DNA of 23,139 bases, from NCBI GenBank assembly GCA_023443925.1, contig JAEZSL010000194.1:1-23139 (forward strand), given 5' to 3'. The translations under genes were made by a program, and so were the position numbers. Source of the DNA: Bacillota bacterium. GTDB taxonomy: Bacteria > Bacillota_A > Clostridia > Lachnospirales > Lachnospiraceae. Shown one piece after another: positions 15,221-23,057 of the stretch (positions within the stretch are counted from its first letter, which is position 1; each line of letters opens with the position of its first letter). The notes below the pieces were generated by a model. The model searched no databases. It was given only the letters and a program-made list of their open reading frames with translations, and was not told the DNA's origin.

Positions 15221-17515
15221 ACGTTCTATATCAAGTACGCTTTCCACACTGCGGAGTTTTGCTACGATATATTTTAACTGTTCCACTCCGTTAATTTCAA
15301 AGCCTATGCTGATAGTCGCAGTACCCTGCTTACTGGTTCTGACCGTCATGGAGGTAACATCTATCTTATTCTCCGTTAAAATCCTGGATACATCCACTAA
15401 TACGCCGCTTCGGTTATTGGCATAAATCTTGATTTCCGCCGTATATAATTCACCGCCCTGGGATTTATCCGGGGATACGTTCCATTCGGCTTCGATTAAC
15501 CTGGCACGGTCTTCTTCCGACAGGTTCATAAGGTTGATGCAATCGGTCCGGTGTATGGATACACCGCGGCCACGGGTTACAAATCCTATAATTTCATCTC
15601 CCGGCACAGGACTGCAGCACTTGGAGAAACGCACTGCCACATCGTGGATTCCTTCCACCACAATACCGCTTTTGGATTTGGCAAAAGCTGCCGGTTTGTT
15701 CTCTCTTATCTCGGATAAAGTATCCAGAACCTTTTCATCGGTTATTTCTTTTTTATGTTTTTTATCAAACTCATCTTTTAACTTGTTAATTACCTGGCCT
15801 TCTTTTAAACCGCCGTGGCCGACTGCGGCATAGATGGAATCCCAGTCCCGGAAGCCATACTTTGACATAACCTTGTTCATAAACTCAGGTTTTAATAACT
15901 CACTCAAGCTGATACCCTTCGTCTTGCAGTAAGAGGTAATCATCTCCTTGCCGCGGGTTATGTTATCTTCTTTCAGTTCCGTTTTAAACCACTGATTAAT
16001 TTTATTCTTGGCCTGGGTACTCTTAACCAGGGATAACCAGTCTCTGCTGGGTCCTTTGGAATTCTGGGAGGTAATAATTTCAATACGGTCCCCATTCTGG
16101 ATTACATAATCAATGTTCACCAGTTTGCCGTTGACTCTGGCGCCTACCATCTTATTCCCTACCGCGCTGTGAATGCTGTATGCAAAATCAATGGGGGTGG
16201 AGCCGTTCGGCAGATTCTTTACATCTCCGGTAGGTGTAAAACAATATACGCTTTCCGAAAATAAATCCAGATCACTCTTAAGCAGGCTTAAGAATTCCTT
16301 ATTATCGGACATATCTCTCTGCCACTCTAAAATCTGGCGCAGCCAGGTAAGTTTTGCTTCTTCTGTATCTTGTGAATTTTTGCCGTCCTGACCTTCTTTA
16401 TACTTCCAGTGGGCTGCGATACCGTATTCTGCCGTCCGGTGCATTTCATAAGTACGAATCTGGATCTCAAAAGGCTGTCCGTTGGGACCGATTAAAGTAG
16501 TATGAAGGGACTGGTACATATTTGGTTTCGGCATGGCAATGTAATCTTTAAATCTGCCCGGAATAGGTTTATACATCTCATGTATAACACCTAGAACCGC
16601 ATAACAATCCTTAACGGACTCTACAATTATGCGTACTGCAAATAAATCAAAAATCTGATCCAGGGTTTTATTTTGGTTTACCATTTTCTTATAAATACTG
16701 AAGAAATGCTTGACGCGTCCGTCTATTTTTGCATCAATTTCTGCTTCCAGAATATGAAATCTGACTTCTTCCACAATTCCGTTAATGATTTCTTCCCGCT
16801 CACCCTTTTTGGAGTTGATCTTCTCGGTTAAGTCATTATAAACCTCGGGTTCCAAGTATTTTAAGGACAAATCATCTAATTCTATTTTAATTTTGGAAAT
16901 ACCAAGTCTCTGTGCAATCGGTGCATAGATGTCCATGGTCTCCCTTGCTTTTTCTTTTTGTTTTATGGGGGTCTGGTATTGGAGAGTCCGCATATTGTGC
17001 AGACGGTCGGCCAGCTTAATCAGGATAACACGGATATCCTTTGCCATGGCCAGAAACATTTTTCTTAAATTCTCTGCCTGAATCTCTATTTTATCCTTGG
17101 AATAGCTTAACTGGGTCAGTTTTGTAACCCCGTCTACCAAAAGAGCAATTTCCTCATTAAACTCCTTCGCCAATTCCTCGGTTGTATATAGCGTATCCTC
17201 CACAACATCATGGAGCAGTCCCGCAACAATGGTTTCCTTGTCTAGTTCCAGCTCCGCTAGTATAATTGCCACACACAGGGGATGTATTATATAAGGCTCT
17301 CCTGACTTTCTGAATTGGTTTTTATGAGCCAGGTCCGCAACCTGATAGGCTTTTTCAATCATGGAAATATCAGCTGAAGGATGATAACTTTCCACAATTT
17401 TAACAAGCTCCTTATATAAAACTTCGGGGCTCGTAAAATCTTCCGGAACCAGCAACTCTTTATTTTTTTTGTCTCTATTATCATTTTCACCCATTTTAAA
17501 AGCTAAATCACTCAT
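15209..17515 (-). CDS. relA: Bifunctional (p)ppGpp synthetase/hydrolase, RelA/SpoT family
   Basis: A 768-residue long RSH protein, the stringent-response enzyme. The N-terminal hydrolase domain has H64, H78 and H102-D103 (LLHDVVEDT), all present, so hydrolysis is probably active. The synthetase domain follows (about 230-345) with KHFFSIYKKM, AVRIIVESVKDCY, RFKDYIAMPKPN and YQSLHTT. The TGS domain lies near 410-470 (VYCFTPTGDVKNLPNGSTP), then the helical and conserved-cysteine region (RFSKCCSPVPGDEIIGF) and a C-terminal ACT domain from about 690. The ribosome site GGTGGTG is weak compared with its neighbours. A strong promoter lies 33 nt upstream. It heads the MBL hydrolase/hemZ/HD-GYP/hisS unit. 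Confidence 0.97.
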   Translation of the reverse strand: MSDLAFKMGENDNRDKKNKELLVPEDFTSPEVLYKELVKIVESYHPSADISMIEKAYQVADLAHKNQFRKSGEPYIIHPLCVAIILAELELDKETIVAGLLHDVVEDTLYTTEELAKEFNEEIALLVDGVTKLTQLSYSKDKIEIQAENLRKMFLAMAKDIRVILIKLADRLHNMRTLQYQTPIKQKEKARETMDIYAPIAQRLGISKIKIELDDLSLKYLEPEVYNDLTEKINSKKGEREEIINGIVEEVRFHILEAEIDAKIDGRVKHFFSIYKKMVNQNKTLDQIFDLFAVRIIVESVKDCYAVLGVIHEMYKPIPGRFKDYIAMPKPNMYQSLHTTLIGPNGQPFEIQIRTYEMHRTAEYGIAAHWKYKEGQDGKNSQDTEEAKLTWLRQILEWQRDMSDNKEFLSLLKSDLDLFSESVYCFTPTGDVKNLPNGSTPIDFAYSIHSAVGNKMVGARVNGKLVNIDYVIQNGDRIEIITSQNSKGPSRDWLSLVKSTQAKNKINQWFKTELKEDNITRGKEMITSYCKTKGISLSELLKPEFMNKVMSKYGFRDWDSIYAAVGHGGLKEGQVINKLKDEFDKKHKKEITDEKVLDTLSEIRENKPAAFAKSKSGIVVEGIHDVAVRFSKCCSPVPGDEIIGFVTRGRGVSIHRTDCINLMNLSEEDRARLIEAEWNVSPDKSQGGELYTAEIKIYANNRSGVLVDVSRILTENKIDVTSMTVRTSKQGTATISIGFEINGVEQLKYIVAKLRSVESVLDIERTTG

Positions 17516-17548
17516 GAAATCACCACCAGTCTGTAAGTTTATCTTTTA

Positions 17549-17577
17549 ATTATAAACAATCTCTAAAAAAAAATCAA
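17549..17577 (-). promoter_or_regulatory. Sigma-A promoter for relA
   Basis: The minus strand shows TTGATT (17572-17577), a 17-bp spacer and TATAAT (17549-17554), placing the start of transcription about 25 nt before the relA ATG. An inverted repeat lies 15 bp upstream of the -35. Confidence 0.85.
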
Positions 17578-17591
17578 TTCCTTTATTGAAT

Positions 17592-17620
17592 AATGACACA
17601 TCCTGCTGTATTTTGTCATT
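17592..17620. repeat. Inverted repeat AATGACA/TGTCATT upstream of relA promoter
   Basis: Perfect 7-bp arms at 17592-17598 and 17614-17620 have centres 22 bp apart, two helical turns, just upstream of the relA -35. It could be a dimeric regulator site or a weak hairpin after the apt terminator. Confidence 0.4.
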
Positions 17621-17666
17621 CTCTTCCATTATTTAGGTAATTAATGGTAAAACATCTGTAATAAAG

Positions 17667-17712
17667 TTTTTGCCATAGACCGGATGTTTCATACATCAAA
17701 TCTATGGCAAAA
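17667..17712 (-). terminator. Terminator of apt
   Basis: TTTTGCCATAGA (17668-17679) pairs over 12 bp with TCTATGGCAAAA (17701-17712), and inner GATGT/ACATC arms lengthen the structure. On the minus strand a T-containing tract (CTTTATTAC) follows. It lies about 65 bp after apt and separates it from relA. Confidence 0.72.
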
Positions 17713-17777
17713 TTTAATATAAATATATGATTTTATAATTACAAGGTTCTGATTATACAAGCCGGGGAACAGATTAT

Positions 17778-18302
17778 TTATTTTCCTTCATATTTTATAA
17801 CGGCATCCACATTGTATCCTTTTAATTTATCTCGTCCGTGAAGTCCTTCCAGCTCAATCAGGAATATGATCTTTACCACTTCGCCGCCTAAACTCTCAAC
17901 CAGTTTGGTTATGGCTTCAATAGTTCCGCCGGTTGCAATCAGATCGTCAATAATGGCTACTTTCTGGCCGGGTTTAATCGCGTCCTTATGCATTTCAATG
18001 GTGGCAGTGCCGTATTCCAGCGCATATTCCATTTCAATGGTTTCACAGGGCAGCTTGCCCTTTTTGCGTACCGGTATGAAGGCTTTATTCAAATTATAGG
18101 CAATGGGAACCCCAAATATAAATCCCCTTGATTCCGGTCCCACAATTACATCTATATCCAATCCGTCTAATAATGTCTGCATCTGGTCTATAGACATTCT
18201 TAAACTATCCTTATCCTGCAATACGCTTGTTACATCCCTGAAAACAATTCCTTTCTCTGGGAAATCAGGTATACTTCTCACATATTCTTCTAACTTTTTC
18301 AT
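17778..18302 (-). CDS. apt: Adenine phosphoribosyltransferase
   Basis: A 174-residue purine-salvage enzyme that makes AMP from adenine and PRPP. The start MKKLEEYVRSIPDFPEKGI with FRDVTSVL is characteristic of Apt, followed by the GPESRGFIFG segment near residue 56 and the PRPP-binding motif VAIIDDLIATGGT near 114-126. Length is normal. GGAG precedes the ATG by 5 nt. It is a single-gene transcript with its own promoter and terminator; recJ, its usual upstream neighbour in relatives, is here separated from it by the glutaminase-like gene. Confidence 0.97.
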   Translation of the reverse strand: MKKLEEYVRSIPDFPEKGIVFRDVTSVLQDKDSLRMSIDQMQTLLDGLDIDVIVGPESRGFIFGVPIAYNLNKAFIPVRKKGKLPCETIEMEYALEYGTATIEMHKDAIKPGQKVAIIDDLIATGGTIEAITKLVESLGGEVVKIIFLIELEGLHGRDKLKGYNVDAVIKYEGK

Positions 18303-18315
18303 TCTGCTCCAATCT

Positions 18316-18331
18316 GTGCGCTTAGACGCAC
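18316..18331 (-). other. Hairpin in apt leader near ribosome site
   Basis: GTGCG and CGCAC form a perfect 5-bp stem with a 6-nt loop, ending a few nucleotides before the GGAG of apt. It stands out in an AT-rich leader of about 100 nt. No known riboswitch pattern is recognisable. Confidence 0.4.
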
Positions 18332-18411
18332 TTATAAATCAAGATGTTCCTAACTCTTACTGGATATTAAATTGACTTATGCTTTCCATAATATTAATAA
18401 CACCAACGATT

Positions 18412-18440
18412 ATTATATCATTTCCTATTTTAAATATCAA
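18412..18440 (-). promoter_or_regulatory. Sigma-A promoter for apt
   Basis: The minus strand shows TTGATA (18435-18440), a 17-bp spacer and TATAAT (18412-18417), about 100 nt before the apt start codon. Confidence 0.85.
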
Positions 18441-18642
18441 TTTATTTCATCCATTGGACAAGGTAAAATTTCATTTAATTACACTCTTTCCTTTCTATTA
18501 ACCTATTCTTTATGCGGAATATATGTTACTGCCTGGAAACCTGGCGCATCCCCCCTTAAGCGTGCCATGTGCATCCTGTGCACCCTGCGTAAAAGGCTTT
18601 TTAATTATTGGTAAAGTCAGTGAACTTTCCTGTAAAAACATT
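18441..18642. other. Intergenic stretch upstream of the apt promoter
   Basis: About 200 bp between the apt promoter and the terminator of the glutaminase-like gene. Overlapping open frames on the plus strand have no ribosome site or recognisable product. The stretch holds a GC-rich patch (18541-18600) that includes a 19-nt sequence shared with the recJ leader and the small palindrome GTGCATCCTGTGCAC. Confidence 0.5.
18554..18572. repeat. Dispersed 19-nt sequence, copy 1
   Basis: CCTTAAGCGTGCCATGTGC matches 22928-22946 at 18 of 19 positions in the same orientation. Both copies are intergenic and sit in GC-rich patches. The flanking hairpins of copy 2 are absent here, so this may be a truncated copy of the same element. 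Confidence 0.5.
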
Positions 18643-18682
18643 AAAAAGAAAACCGGCGACAATATATCGTTCACCGGTTTTC
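18643..18682 (-). terminator. Terminator of the glutaminase-like gene
   Basis: GAAAACCGG (18648-18656) pairs over 9 bp with CCGGTTTTC (18674-18682) around a 17-nt loop, and TTTTT follows on the minus strand (18643-18647). It lies 91 bp after the stop codon. Confidence 0.82.
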
Positions 18683-18773
18683 CTTATACTTTTATCGAAG
18701 ATCAATTATTGCTTAATTATAGATACATTAGATTTCTACCAAAACCAGGTAATAATAAATTGCTAAAGAAATA

Positions 18774-20723
18774 TTACTTCACCAATATAGGCATAAAAAT
18801 ACCACCCTGAACGCTTCTGGCTATAAAATGGCAGGAATCTCCGCTTTCCGTCTCATACCAGTCGGAGAAAGGTATTCTGGATGCCGTATTTTTAACATAC
18901 TCGGCTACAGGAGATATCAGTTGTTCTGCCTGCTCTTTGCTGTCGGCCAATGCCGCACACCAAAGAACCCAGTCACTCTTGGTATAATTCTTCCGGCTGT
19001 CTAACGGTACACCGTAAGCATTATTTTTACTGATATAATAGTTTACTTCTTTCTCAAATACTTCCTTGGAGAACAGACTGCTGCCAAAGAATTTATCCCA
19101 TACCAGATTGTATTTAAGGCTCCAGGAATCAGCGTTATCAAAGGTAAGACGGTAATGATCACCTGATAAGGCCCGTGCTTCCCAGTCTTTCGCCATGTCA
19201 GCTGCTTTCTGGTGATACTGCTCGTATACTTTAGTTTCCCCTATCTGTTTTGCCAGCTGTGCAAAAGCTTCAATACCCATAATAGCTTTGGCTGACAGAT
19301 TTACATTATGAGAGAGATGACCGGCAAAATCGTCGGTACATAACTGCTCTCCGGGATCTGCTCCATAAGTCAACAGATAATCCGTCCACTGCTTCAGCAC
19401 TTCATAATGGGGCTTAGCAAATTCCGGTGATTTATCAAGAGCACATACCGCTGCTGTCATAATAAGCATATTGCCGCATTCCTCTACCGGCATCTGATAT
19501 TTAAAATCATAGATCTCACTGCCGGCAGGATACATATAATAGAAAGGAAAGATATCCCCGTTATTATAACGGAACTCCAGATGTTCTTTCTTCCCGTTGA
19601 GTCCGTAAACCTGGCCGGAAGCATAAGGGTAACGGCCTACATCATGAGGTGCAAAATCATACTCCCATACCGGGCATCCCGCAAAATAGAATACCGGGCG
19701 GAGCATGCCTTTTACATATTCCGTATTGTATAAAAGGTATAAAGGTACGGAAGGATAGCTTACATCTACGGTTCCGATACATCCGTTGGAATCATTCTCC
19801 TTGGATAAAAAGATCAGTTTGCCGTCTTTGTCTGCAATCAGTTTATGAGCTGCGATGGAATGACGGTAACTTACATTACACAATAATGCGTAATCTTTAC
19901 CGCCGGTGCTTTCTGCTCTTTCTTCAATGTCCTTATCCAGTTCCTCTGCTTTTTTAAGAACCTTTTGTTTATCCTGGAAACTTGCGCCGATGGCATCCAG
20001 AATCGTATCGTACTCCGTTGTCCAGTAAGCTTTCTGCCAGGCACCAAAATAATATATGGATAACAGATCATCGTAAGCGATAATCATGGAAGCCTGGTTT
20101 TTATCTTTACCGAGGCAGGCGGTTGCTGTCAGCTTACTGTTCTTACTGTCGTATATAGTAGAAATATGTTCTTCTTCTGCAGCCAGGTATACAAAACCCC
20201 AGTCTATGGTTATGTTATCACCGCTGTGTCCTAACGGATGCTGCCCTGCTTTACCCATGGACGCATAGTGGAACGTATCTGTGGTATGATTTCCGCCGAT
20301 AAGATCCCCCTCGGTATACTTTACCAGATCTGAAGTAACGATGAAATCAATTCTGACTTCTGCTTCCTGTTTTCTGGTTATTTCATAATCAATGTAGGTA
20401 CAGGGTCTGGATACCAATACCGGATTCTCCAGTATTAACGGTGAGGTAAAACCAACGGTAAGAATAACCTTATCGTTTTCAAAAGTATACTTTGTTGCTG
20501 TTGCCGTTACTTCCAGGCTTTTCTGCTCGATAACCGGATGAAACTCATGGCTTCCTAAAAAGCTGTAAACTGTGTTATCAATGGTGATATAACCATACAG
20601 TCTCTGAGGCGCTTTGCACCAATGTACGGTATCTGAACCATACAGCTGATCTGACGAGGACCAGATACTAAAATAAGGATCATGCAATATTAAAGGTACA
20701 CTGGCAATTCTGTCAATTTTCAT
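18774..20723 (-). CDS. Glutaminase A-like protein (DUF5127/DUF4965/DUF1793 type)
   Basis: A 649-residue protein. It follows the layout of the fungal and Bacteroidetes glutaminase A group: an N-terminal beta-sandwich part (PLILHDPYFSIWSSSDQLYG near residue 11, FTSPLILENPVLVSRP near 92), then a six-hairpin helical barrel in the C-terminal half with YDFAPHDVGRYPYA near 364, LCTDDFAGHLSHNVNLSAKA near 466 and NLVWDKFFG near 547. The group is named after an extracellular glutaminase, but the fold is that of glycoside hydrolase barrels and many members lie in carbohydrate loci, so the substrate is open. No signal peptide is visible, so it is probably cytosolic. AGAGG precedes the ATG. It has its own promoter and terminator and separates recJ from apt, usually neighbours in relatives. 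Confidence 0.85.
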   Translation of the reverse strand: MKIDRIASVPLILHDPYFSIWSSSDQLYGSDTVHWCKAPQRLYGYITIDNTVYSFLGSHEFHPVIEQKSLEVTATATKYTFENDKVILTVGFTSPLILENPVLVSRPCTYIDYEITRKQEAEVRIDFIVTSDLVKYTEGDLIGGNHTTDTFHYASMGKAGQHPLGHSGDNITIDWGFVYLAAEEEHISTIYDSKNSKLTATACLGKDKNQASMIIAYDDLLSIYYFGAWQKAYWTTEYDTILDAIGASFQDKQKVLKKAEELDKDIEERAESTGGKDYALLCNVSYRHSIAAHKLIADKDGKLIFLSKENDSNGCIGTVDVSYPSVPLYLLYNTEYVKGMLRPVFYFAGCPVWEYDFAPHDVGRYPYASGQVYGLNGKKEHLEFRYNNGDIFPFYYMYPAGSEIYDFKYQMPVEECGNMLIMTAAVCALDKSPEFAKPHYEVLKQWTDYLLTYGADPGEQLCTDDFAGHLSHNVNLSAKAIMGIEAFAQLAKQIGETKVYEQYHQKAADMAKDWEARALSGDHYRLTFDNADSWSLKYNLVWDKFFGSSLFSKEVFEKEVNYYISKNNAYGVPLDSRKNYTKSDWVLWCAALADSKEQAEQLISPVAEYVKNTASRIPFSDWYETESGDSCHFIARSVQGGIFMPILVK

Positions 20724-20739
20724 AAAATCCTCTCATTCT

Positions 20740-20754
20740 GCCGCCTGCTGCGGC
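20740..20754 (-). other. GC hairpin upstream of the glutaminase-like ribosome site
   Basis: GCCGC and GCGGC form a perfect 5-bp stem around a 5-nt loop, ending about 7 nt before the AGAGG. A second, looser stem (TGAGGG with CCCTCA) precedes it in the leader. Confidence 0.45.
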
Positions 20755-20828
20755 TTAAAGTATGATGTAGTTTGAGGGTGACGTTAAACTGCCGCCCTCA
20801 TTTTAATATGATTGATCTCATAATTACA

Positions 20829-20858
20829 ATTATACCATATCAGTACCCATAATGTAAT
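20829..20858 (-). promoter_or_regulatory. Extended -10 promoter for the glutaminase-like gene
   Basis: The minus strand shows ATTACA (20853-20858), an 18-bp spacer and TATAAT (20829-20834), the latter preceded by TGG, i.e. an extended -10. The sequence ATACCAT occurs twice on the plus strand (20832-20838, 20857-20863) across the promoter and could be an operator. The leader is about 100 nt. Confidence 0.68.
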
Positions 20859-20924
20859 ACCATTTATGACGCAAATGTAAATTATGTTATATCATTCATA
20901 TTAATATATCATCTTTTATAAAGG

Positions 20925-21005
20925 AGCTGCTTGCAATACACTGGTGCTGAAATTATTGCAACTGAATCTTGCGAAAAGTATTGTTCGTATAGCTGCTTGC
21001 AATAC
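20925..21005. repeat. 15-nt direct repeat between recJ and the glutaminase-like gene
   Basis: AGCTGCTTGCAATAC occurs exactly at 20925-20939 and 20991-21005, 66 bp apart, with weaker similarity continuing through about 20 further bases. Both lie just after the recJ stop and upstream of the glutaminase-like promoter. Nothing in the 303-bp gap is a convincing recJ terminator. Confidence 0.6.
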
Positions 21006-21026
21006 CCTGCAGCTGGATTATTGTTT

Positions 21027-22796
21027 TTATTTAACTATCTGATAGTTCTGAATTACAATCTGCACCGTCCGATTGCCGCCGTATTCATTAATTCCCGGGT
21101 AATAGGTTACAGATAACTTCACCCTGTTTTCCCGGTTCTGGAACATTTTATCAACTTCCTCCTGCCCGTAATTCTGGGACAGCAGCTCCAAAAAAGCTTC
21201 CACATCTCCGAAATACAAAGCTTCCATTACTCTTCCATAATCGTTTACTACATTCAATTTCAGGACGTTGGAATTTTTGCCAATAACAAAAGCCCTCCTG
21301 ACCCGGAGATTTTTCTCAGCAAATATAGGTTTAATATTTCCTTTTCCAAAGGGCTCCATAAGTTCCAGTTCCTGAATTAATTCTTCACTTAAATAACCTA
21401 AGGGCAGCAGAATATCAATGGAAATCTTGGGTATAAAATCCTCTTCCGTCAGGCTGGAATTCTGATTAATCTCTTCCCTTAATTGTTCTACCATGGTTTC
21501 CTCTAAGGATAACCCGGCAGCCAGGGGATGGCCTCCATACTTTAACAGTAAATGTCTGCATTTTGACAACTCTTCATAAATATTGTATTGTTCGATGGAG
21601 CGGCAGGAACCTTTTACAGAAACTTCGGAATCTGTCAGTACAATGGCAGGCTTATTGTAGCGTTCCCTTAAGCGGCCGGCTATGATCCCTGCCAGACTTT
21701 CATGACAATCCTTTAAATACACCACCAGTACCTTATCCGATTTCCTGTTACTCTCTTCCACCAGTTTTACTGCCTGTTCCAGTCCCTTCACGGTCATTTC
21801 CTTGCGGACATCATTTAGCTGCTTTAATTCACCGGCTAATTTATCTGCTTCATCTTCGGTTGCGGATAGCAGAAGACCAAGCCCTTTTTTAGCCGTATCC
21901 AGCCTTCCGGATGCATTCAGACAGGGACCGATGATATATCCGAGATGGTAGGCCGACAGGGCGGAGAGATTAATATTATTTTTCTCTAATAAGGCTTTCA
22001 GCCCGTAATTACCGGTTTGTTTCAAAAGTTTCAAACCATGCTTAACGATTATCCGGTTTTCGTTAATCAGTTCCATAACATCACAAACCGTTGCAATCGA
22101 TACTATTTCTAACAGTGCTTCCACTTCCTGTTTATTGATACCAAAGCGGTCATAAAGCACCTGCACTAATTTAAAAGCCACGGCCGCACCGCACAGATTC
22201 TTAAATGGATAACCGCAGTCATGCTGTTTGGGATTCACGACTGCATCCGCCTCCGGAACCAGATATTCCTTTTTTCCTGCGGTTTCAGTGTAAGGAATAT
22301 CATGGTGGTCCGTAATGATAACCGTCATACCTAGTTCTTTGGCTTTTTGGGTCTGTTCCCAGGCAGCGATACCGTTATCACAGGTTAGAATCGTATCAAT
22401 TCCATCCCGGTAAGCTTCGTCAATAATATTCATATTGATACCGTAACCGTCTTTTATCCGGTCCGGAATCTCATAATCCACAGCGGCTTTGCATTTTAAC
22501 AAGGCCGTATACAGTACATAGGTAGCGGCAACTCCGTCTACGTCATAATCACCTACTATTCTGATTTTTTTCCCGCCGTTGATTTTTTCAACAAGAATAT
22601 CGCAGGCTTTCTCCAGATCTTTCATCTCCAGAGGATTATGTAAACGTTCTAGTTCCGGATTCAGATATGCCTTAATATCTTCTTCCGTTTCCTGGTTTCG
22701 ATTGACCAGCAGCCTGGCAATCACTTCGCTGATCTTATATTGTTCCATCATAGCGGAAAAATCCGCTTTCTTATTTTTTAAAACCCATTTTTCCAT
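21027..22796 (-). CDS. recJ: Single-stranded-DNA-specific exonuclease RecJ
   Basis: A 589-residue 5'-3' exonuclease acting in recombination and mismatch repair. DHH-family motifs are all present: DYDVDG with D83, D85 and D87; CDNG near 139-142; TDHHDI near 162-167; the fourth motif LNASGRL near 293. The DHHA1 domain carries GGHPLAAGLSL near 437, and a C-terminal OB-like domain follows. The start is placed at 22794-22796 because AAGGAG lies 7 nt before it; the frame remains open for 21 more codons upstream, but those lie in the leader and would run through the ribosome site. The long hairpin-rich leader upstream is unusual. Confidence 0.96.
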   Translation of the reverse strand: MEKWVLKNKKADFSAMMEQYKISEVIARLLVNRNQETEEDIKAYLNPELERLHNPLEMKDLEKACDILVEKINGGKKIRIVGDYDVDGVAATYVLYTALLKCKAAVDYEIPDRIKDGYGINMNIIDEAYRDGIDTILTCDNGIAAWEQTQKAKELGMTVIITDHHDIPYTETAGKKEYLVPEADAVVNPKQHDCGYPFKNLCGAAVAFKLVQVLYDRFGINKQEVEALLEIVSIATVCDVMELINENRIIVKHGLKLLKQTGNYGLKALLEKNNINLSALSAYHLGYIIGPCLNASGRLDTAKKGLGLLLSATEDEADKLAGELKQLNDVRKEMTVKGLEQAVKLVEESNRKSDKVLVVYLKDCHESLAGIIAGRLRERYNKPAIVLTDSEVSVKGSCRSIEQYNIYEELSKCRHLLLKYGGHPLAAGLSLEETMVEQLREEINQNSSLTEEDFIPKISIDILLPLGYLSEELIQELELMEPFGKGNIKPIFAEKNLRVRRAFVIGKNSNVLKLNVVNDYGRVMEALYFGDVEAFLELLSQNYGQEEVDKMFQNRENRVKLSVTYYPGINEYGGNRTVQIVIQNYQIVK

Positions 22797-22872
22797 AGAA
22801 ATCTCCTTACGTTTTCCATACCGAATCAGAGCGTATGTAAAAAACTGCATGTGTCTCAAAAAGATATAAGTA

Positions 22873-22923
22873 AGAGTCTGGCTCGCCAGACTCTAGCGCT
22901 GACGCGCTGTCACGGCAGTGACA
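22873..22923. repeat. Three back-to-back perfect hairpins in the recJ leader
   Basis: Three perfect stems follow one another without spacer: 9 bp (AGAGTCTGG/CCAGACTCT, 4-nt loop, 22873-22894), 5 bp (AGCGC/GCGCT, loop TGAC, 22895-22908) and 5-6 bp (TGTCAC/GTGACA, loop GGCA, 22908-22923). The stretch is much more GC-rich than its surroundings. It resembles a small palindromic mobile or structural element rather than a riboswitch that I recognise. Confidence 0.65.
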
Positions 22924-22927
22924 ACTT

Positions 22928-22946
22928 CCTTAAGCGCGCCATGTGC
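22928..22946. repeat. Dispersed 19-nt sequence, copy 2
   Basis: CCTTAAGCGCGCCATGTGC differs from 18554-18572 at a single base. It directly follows the triple hairpin and precedes a further small hairpin (CCTCC/GGAGG, 22946-22958). Confidence 0.5.
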
Positions 22947-22959
22947 CTCCCCCGGAGGG

Positions 22960-22997
22960 TTTTTATCGTATAGGACGAACTTTCTATACGATAAAAA
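22960..22997. repeat. 14-bp inverted repeat bounding the hairpin block
   Basis: A TTTTT tract followed by ATCGTATAG (22960-22973) pairs perfectly with CTATACGAT and AAAAA (22984-22997) around a 10-nt loop. Its right arm overlaps the T-tract of the terminator at 22992-23049, so the two structures exclude each other. Confidence 0.6.
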
Positions 22998-23049
22998 AAG
23001 TACCTGCCGGCAGCATCCTTTATAAGGCTATTAAATGCAGGCGGCAGGC
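22992..23049 (-). terminator. Terminator of the gene at the right edge
   Basis: On the minus strand CCTGCCG (23042-23048) pairs with CGGCAGG (23003-23009), with further imperfect pairing (GCAT/ATGC) inside, and TTTTTTT follows (22993-22999). It begins 9 nt after the stop codon of the partial gene. Confidence 0.78.
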
Positions 23050-23057
23050 TTATCTGT

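Noticed and set aside
18372..18810. Two overlapping plus-strand frames between apt and the glutaminase-like gene
   Set aside because: No ribosome sites, they cross the apt promoter or a terminator, and composition is not protein-like.
22797..22859. In-frame extension of recJ by 21 codons upstream
   Set aside because: It runs through the AAGGAG ribosome site, lies in the hairpin-rich leader and does not resemble a RecJ N-terminus.
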